Source: Rariloculus sp963665575 (GTDB taxonomy: Bacteria > Pseudomonadota > Gammaproteobacteria > Steroidobacterales > Rariloculaceae). Taken from it: DNA of 64,000 nt. Both the position numbers and the translations under genes were made by a program. Location of the stretch: the NCBI GenBank assembly GCA_963665575.2, contig CAXXDW010000006.1, positions 620,001 to 684,000 of the forward strand, read 5' to 3'. The notes below the pieces were generated by a model, which ran no database searches, was not told where the DNA came from, and saw nothing but the letters and a program-made list of their open reading frames with translations. Shown piece by piece: positions 63,519-64,000 of this stretch (its first letter is position 1; every line of letters starts with the position of its first letter).

Positions 63519-64000
63519 ATGGCGGCACTGAAGGCATCTGAAATCAGCGGCCTGATTCGCGAGCGGATCAGGAACTTCGAGGCGACGGCCGAGGCCCGCG
63601 ACGTCGGCACGATCGTGCTGCTGACCGACGGCATCGTCCGGATTCACGGGCTTGCCGACGTGCAGTACGGCGAGATGATCGAGTTCCCCGGCGGCAGCTA
63701 CGGGCTCGCGCTCAACCTCGAGCAGGACTCCGTCGGCGCCGTCATTCTCGGCGACTACAAGCACATCTCCGAGGGCGACACGGTCAAGACCACGGGCCGG
63801 ATTCTCGAAGTACCGGTCGGCGAGGGGCTGCTCGGCCGCGTGGTCGACGCGCTCGGCAACCCGATCGACGGCAAGGGCCCGATCGAGGCGCAGGGGAGTT
63901 CGCCGATCGAGAAGGTTGCCCCCGGCGTCATCGACCGCCAGTCGGTAAGCCAGCCCGTGCAGACCGGGCTCAAATCGATCGACGCGATGGTGCCGATCGG
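63519..64000 (+). CDS. atpA: ATP synthase F1 subunit alpha, 3' end outside window
   Basis: First 160 residues. Starts MAALKASEISGLIRERI, then the beta-barrel domain (VLLTDGIVRIHGLADVQYGEM), LLGRVVDALGNPIDGKGP and QPVQTGLKSIDAMVPIG, which leads into the P-loop just past the window end. Start at 63519 with a GAGAGGA ribosome site. Confidence 0.97.
   Translation, partial: MAALKASEISGLIRERIRNFEATAEARDVGTIVLLTDGIVRIHGLADVQYGEMIEFPGGSYGLALNLEQDSVGAVILGDYKHISEGDTVKTTGRILEVPVGEGLLGRVVDALGNPIDGKGPIEAQGSSPIEKVAPGVIDRQSVSQPVQTGLKSIDAMVPI

Overview
The window is a contiguous, GC-rich stretch of chromosome from a gammaproteobacterium. The evidence is the replication block dnaA-dnaN-recF-gyrB facing rpmH-rnpA-yidC-mnmE, followed by mnmG-rsmG-parA-parB and the start of the atp operon (atpIBEFHA), an order typical of gammaproteobacterial origins. 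Other gammaproteobacterial blocks are glnA-DUF4124-ntrB-ntrC, gmhB-plsC beside glycyl-tRNA synthetase, and envC/ctpA divergent from yibN-secB-gpsA. I cannot place it more finely. No tRNA, rRNA, insertion sequence, prophage or CRISPR array was seen. Starts are often GTG or TTG and many neighbours overlap by 4 nt.

Layout. 1-7.6 kb: 3' part of gshA, a ferredoxin-reductase-like flavoprotein, the zinc importer znuABC, a quinone oxidoreductase and two hypotheticals. 7.7-18 kb: a periplasmic di-haem cytochrome c with a secreted partner, a GldA/F/G-like ABC module ending in a DUF4340 protein, and a two-domain M16 peptidase. 18-24.2 kb: dihydroorotase, a sigma-54 activator facing a tiny secreted protein that carries its own -24/-12 promoter, an RRM protein with a long leader, and small membrane proteins plus a GFA protein. 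24.2-33 kb: S41 protease, EnvC, rhodanese, SecB, GpsA, a class 1B-like dihydroorotate dehydrogenase, a TGS GTPase, and LpxA overlapping a Gfo/Idh oxidoreductase. 33-37.9 kb: the nitrogen-control locus with a textbook NtrC site and sigma-54 promoter upstream of glnA. 38-46 kb: a Dabb-like protein, a GMC oxidoreductase, a single-chain GlyRS with gmhB and plsC, then a translationally coupled exported protein/metallo-hydrolase/exported protein operon. 46-64 kb: replication, partition and ATP synthase genes.

How they work together. DnaA, DnaN, GyrB and RecF serve replication and repair, and two parS-like palindromes inside recF are expected targets of the ParAB encoded about 10 kb away. RnpA, YidC, MnmE/MnmG, RsmG and RpmH serve RNA processing, membrane insertion and ribosome function. 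EnvC, CtpA, PlsC, GpsA, LpxA and GmhB serve the envelope. Points for a second look: (1) the exported/MBL/exported operon at 43.3-46.0 kb, whose two exported proteins are paralogues; (2) the sigma-54 activator and secreted micro-protein at 19.7-22.0 kb with a palindromic site between them; (3) a single-chain GlyRS at the position normally held by glyQ-glyS; (4) LpxA fused by overlap to a GnnA-like oxidoreductase; (5) a one-base insertion splitting gyrB, most likely a sequence error; (6) ntrB lacking any normal start codon and probably starting at CTG inside the preceding stop.
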